DNA from: Nocardioides humi
GTDB taxonomy: Bacteria > Actinomycetota > Actinomycetes > Propionibacteriales > Nocardioidaceae
DNA length: 64,000 nucleotides
Assembly (NCBI RefSeq): GCF_006494775.1
Contig: NZ_CP041146.1
Location: 2,418,001-2,482,000 of the forward strand
Direction of reading: 5' to 3'
The notes under the pieces are model-generated. The model did no database searches. It saw nothing but the letters and a program-made list of their open reading frames with translations, and had not been told where the DNA came from. Below are positions 61,588 through 64,000 of this stretch, one piece after another. The translations under genes and the position numbers were made by a program. Every line of letters begins with the position of its first letter. The first letter of the stretch is position 1.

Positions 61588-63381
61588 TCAGGACGCGATC
61601 GGCTCGGCGGCAGCCGCGCCGGGAACGGGGGTGTCGGCCACGCGCGGCGCACGGCCGGTCACGGCCGCCCTCGCCAGGCGCTGCGCGACGGCCAGCACCA
61701 GGCTGACCGCCGCGATGCAGGCCATGAAGACGAGGAACAGCGCGGCCGCCTGCGACATGTTGCCGGCGGTCATCAGGCGATAGGCCATCACCGGGACCGT
61801 CGGCGTGCTGCTCGGCGTACCGAGCATGATCACGACCGACAGGTTGCCCGCGACGACGACGGCCGAGATCAGCCAGCCCGCGAGGAAGGTCGGCAGCAGC
61901 AGGCGCACGACGACGTCGGTGAACACCCGGAGCGGTCCGGCACCGGAGGTGCGGGCGGCGTCCTGGAGCTCCCAGGAGAGCTGGGCGACGCCGCCCTCGG
62001 CCGCGCGGGCCGCGACCGGCATCACGGAGATGATCAGCCCGGCGAGCATGATCCAGATCGACCCGTAGAAACGAGCCAGCCCAGGCACCACGAGGAAGAC
62101 CGAGTAGATCCCGATCGACAGGATGATCCCGGGCGCCGCCCAGGGCAGCCACGAGGCGGACCCGACGAGCCGGTCGACCCGTGTCGCGTTGCGGCGCCCG
62201 CTCGTCATGCTGAGGACCAGTGCGAGCACCATCGCGATCCCGCCGCCCACGGTCCCGAGGAGGAGACTGTTGGTCACGGCCTCGCGCAGCTGGGGCTGGT
62301 CGAGCACCGCGCGGTAGGACTGGAGACCGTAGTGACCCTGGTCCAGACCGAAGATGGGCTGCAACGAGCCGACCACGAGCTGGGCTATCGGCAGGACCGC
62401 GAGAACGAGCAGTGCGACCAGCATGACGACGAGGTTGGGCACCCGACCCCGGCGGAGGTCGACCACGGTGGCACGGGAGCCCTTGCCACCCACCGTCTGG
62501 AAGCTGCGGTTGCCGATCACCCTTCGCTGCAGGACCACGATGCCGATCACCGCGACGATCGGGAGCAGCGCCAGCGCGAACCCGCCGGAGTAGTCGGGCG
62601 GCATGCTGTTGTTGATCTGGTCGTAGATCTCGGTGGAGATGACGCGGATGCGCGGTGCCGTGCCGAGCAGCAGCGGGATCTCGAAGAACTCCAGGCAGAT
62701 CACCACCGCGAGGAGCGAGGCACCGAGCAGTGCCGGAGCGAGTGCCGGCAGGGTCACCCGGACGAACGTGACGAACGGCCCGGCGTTGGACAACCGGGAG
62801 GCCTCCTCCTGGGTCGAGTCCATCGCCATGACGGGACCGATGATGATGAAGTAGAGGAAGGGAGCGAGCTTCACCGCGCTGACCAGGATCAGCCCCAGCA
62901 TCGACTCGGCGTCGAAGGACAGCTCCGGGACGAGGGGCAGGGCTCCCGAGATCTCGGCGAGCAGGCCCGAGCTCTCGTTGCCGACCAGGCGCCAGCTGAG
63001 CGCGAAGAAGAGGGGCGGCACGGCCAGCGACAGCGCCATGGCCGGGGTGATGAGCCAGCGCAGCGGCGTGTTCGTCCGCGCTGCGGTCCACGCGAAGTAG
63101 AGCGCGATCGCCATCGCCAGGGGCACGACCGTCACCACGATCAGCGCGGTGTTGCGCAGAGACTTCACCGCGGACGGGTCGTCGAACATGCCGCGCACGG
63201 AGTCCAGCGTCCACTCCCCCGGTATGCCGGGGGGCTCGGACCGGAAGGCTCCGTAGACGACGGCCAGCATCGGCCCCGCCAGCACCGCGACGATGACGAG
63301 GCACGCCCCGAGGCGAACAGCCGTCGCGATGCCACCGGACTTCCGCAGCCGGTCCCCGATGGCCGCGATGGATCCAGGCAT
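61588..63381 (-). CDS. ABC transporter permease with two fused transmembrane domains
   Basis: This 597-residue protein contains two copies of the binding-protein-dependent permease domain, giving about 12 membrane helices. EAA-type loops (EASRLSNAGPFVTFVRVTLP and DAARTSGAGPLRVFTDVVVR) occur in each half. Such fused permeases are known in iron(III) and phosphonate-type systems, so one polypeptide replaces the usual dimer. It works with the ATPase encoded downstream. No substrate-binding protein gene is present in the window, and the substrate is unknown. The ATG at 63381 is preceded by an AGGAG-like site. Confidence 0.85.
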   Translation of the reverse strand: MPGSIAAIGDRLRKSGGIATAVRLGACLVIVAVLAGPMLAVVYGAFRSEPPGIPGEWTLDSVRGMFDDPSAVKSLRNTALIVVTVVPLAMAIALYFAWTAARTNTPLRWLITPAMALSLAVPPLFFALSWRLVGNESSGLLAEISGALPLVPELSFDAESMLGLILVSAVKLAPFLYFIIIGPVMAMDSTQEEASRLSNAGPFVTFVRVTLPALAPALLGASLLAVVICLEFFEIPLLLGTAPRIRVISTEIYDQINNSMPPDYSGGFALALLPIVAVIGIVVLQRRVIGNRSFQTVGGKGSRATVVDLRRGRVPNLVVMLVALLVLAVLPIAQLVVGSLQPIFGLDQGHYGLQSYRAVLDQPQLREAVTNSLLLGTVGGGIAMVLALVLSMTSGRRNATRVDRLVGSASWLPWAAPGIILSIGIYSVFLVVPGLARFYGSIWIMLAGLIISVMPVAARAAEGGVAQLSWELQDAARTSGAGPLRVFTDVVVRLLLPTFLAGWLISAVVVAGNLSVVIMLGTPSSTPTVPVMAYRLMTAGNMSQAAALFLVFMACIAAVSLVLAVAQRLARAAVTGRAPRVADTPVPGAAAAEPIAS

Positions 63382-63485
63382 AGAGGACTCCTGCCCTGTG
63401 TGGTGGTCGGAACGACACTAGGTCGCACTCTCGGAGGCCGCCGGACCCTAACGGGTAGTATCGGCCGGCCCCGGCCAGGGCGGGA

Positions 63486-64000
63486 TCAGACCTGGTACTG
63501 GATGACCGTTCTGGACGTGGCGTTCGGCAGCACCAGGTCGTGCAGGATGGATCGGTGGTCCGGGTGGTCGGCATAGGCACGATAGGCCGGCTCGTCGGCG
63601 AAGAGCCCGAACACCGCGAAGTCGGCGGTCTCCTCGTTCAGGCCGAGATCCGGCCCATAGGTGAGCAGATGCACGCCGCACAGGTGGGGCCGCAGGTCGT
63701 CGAGCGCCGAACGGACCTTCTCGGAGATGTCGGAGGGCGCGTGCTCGGCCCACGCGAACGCCGCCTGATGGACCAGGTGCCGGCACGTCGTGTCGGCCTC
63801 GGCCTGGTCGAGGCCCAGCTCGTCGAGGACGTCGGAGGCGACCCGGAAGGCGTCGAGAGCCGCCGGGCCGCCACAGTAGAAGGCGCTCTGGAGCAGCAGC
63901 TCCCTGATCTCGCGGACGGTGACACCACCGGAGAGTGCCGCGCGCAGGTGCAGCCGGAGCTCAGCTGCCCGCCCGAGGGCGACCAGCATTCCGATGTTGA
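63486..64000 (-). CDS. Carboxymuconolactone decarboxylase-Dabb fusion (partial, runs off the right end)
   Basis: The frame is open to the right edge, so the N-terminus is missing. About the first half is a carboxymuconolactone decarboxylase-like domain (NIGMLVALGRAAELRLHLRA, then IRELLLQSAFYCGGPAALDAF). The second half is a Dabb stress-response barrel (VHLLTYGPDLGLNEETADFA, FADEPAYRAYADHPDHRSIL). CMD enzymes act on lactones or as AhpD-like peroxidases; Dabb domains can bind small polyketides or lactones. The fusion in one chain is unusual. The window edge prevents a check of whether the gene starts with a full CMD domain. Confidence 0.7.
   Translation of the reverse strand, partial: NIGMLVALGRAAELRLHLRAALSGGVTVREIRELLLQSAFYCGGPAALDAFRVASDVLDELGLDQAEADTTCRHLVHQAAFAWAEHAPSDISEKVRSALDDLRPHLCGVHLLTYGPDLGLNEETADFAVFGLFADEPAYRAYADHPDHRSILHDLVLPNATSRTVIQYQV

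Noticed and set aside
1..64000. CRISPR arrays, tRNA or rRNA genes, insertion sequences, integrases or phage genes
   Set aside because: No direct-repeat arrays, cloverleaf-type sequences, transposase motifs or integrase motifs were found by reading either strand. A dedicated search could still find a small tRNA.

Overview
The window is uniformly GC-rich. Most genes overlap their neighbours by ATGA or GTGA. It encodes a tadA/TadA-associated pair, a class F sortase, a maleylpyruvate-isomerase/DinB-type protein and a mycofactocin-type dehydrogenase. Together these point to a chromosomal segment of a high-GC actinobacterium, most likely Nocardioides or a close relative. The genus is an inference from gene content; no rRNA or tRNA is present to test it.

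Positions 1-10.1 kb hold ordinary chromosomal genes: a partial TIGR03086-like protein, tadA and its partner, a class F sortase, an orphan response regulator, a glycine-rich/DUF11 surface protein, upp, pntA-pntB, an RNA 2',3'-cyclic phosphodiesterase and a VIT1/CCC1-family protein. A 114-bp element with perfect 12-bp inverted ends lies between pntB and the phosphodiesterase gene.

Positions 10.1-30.5 kb look like one L-rhamnose utilisation regulon. A very large secreted GH78 rhamnosidase would release rhamnose. A CUT2-type ABC importer, mutarotase, RhaI, RhaB and the fused aldolase/dehydrogenase RhaEW would convert it to DHAP and L-lactate. LutABC would oxidise the lactate. A LacI regulator is encoded at the end, and matching TTGAAACG-type palindromes precede the rhamnosidase, lutA and the importer operon.

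Positions 30.7-33.6 kb hold two unknown small proteins, a TetR regulator and an epoxide hydrolase divergent from a cytochrome P450.

Positions 34.9-49.8 kb are a long minus-strand catabolic array. In transcription order it encodes an enolase-superfamily enzyme, a LigA/LigB-type extradiol dioxygenase, a NahE/PhdJ-like hydratase-aldolase, a Rieske dioxygenase (alpha and beta), a small unknown protein, a dihydrodiol-dehydrogenase-like SDR, an AA_synth-family protein, an enamidase-like amidohydrolase, a ferredoxin and its reductase, a C-C-bond-hydrolase-like alpha/beta hydrolase, a crotonase and a branched-chain-type 2-oxoacid dehydrogenase (E1alpha, E1beta, E2). A satellite set at 49.9-60.4 kb adds a TPP enzyme, an Ldh_2-type dehydrogenase, SDRs, an aldehyde dehydrogenase, a D-2-hydroxyacid dehydrogenase, a hydrolase, a GAF-LuxR regulator and a second ferredoxin reductase. 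The set looks built to dismantle a bicyclic aromatic substrate, possibly one with a ring nitrogen. I know of no described pathway with this exact combination. The window ends with a two-component ABC transporter lacking a binding protein and a partial carboxymuconolactone-decarboxylase/Dabb fusion.

Twelve apparent single-base deletions interrupt nine otherwise well-conserved genes (pntA, pntB, the VIT gene, lutB, lutC, the rhamnosidase, rhaB, the E2 gene, ligB-like) and the aldehyde dehydrogenase gene. Every one lies in or beside a short G or C run, and every one is a loss. Base-calling errors are the simplest explanation, so these genes are annotated as full-length with a flagged frame break.
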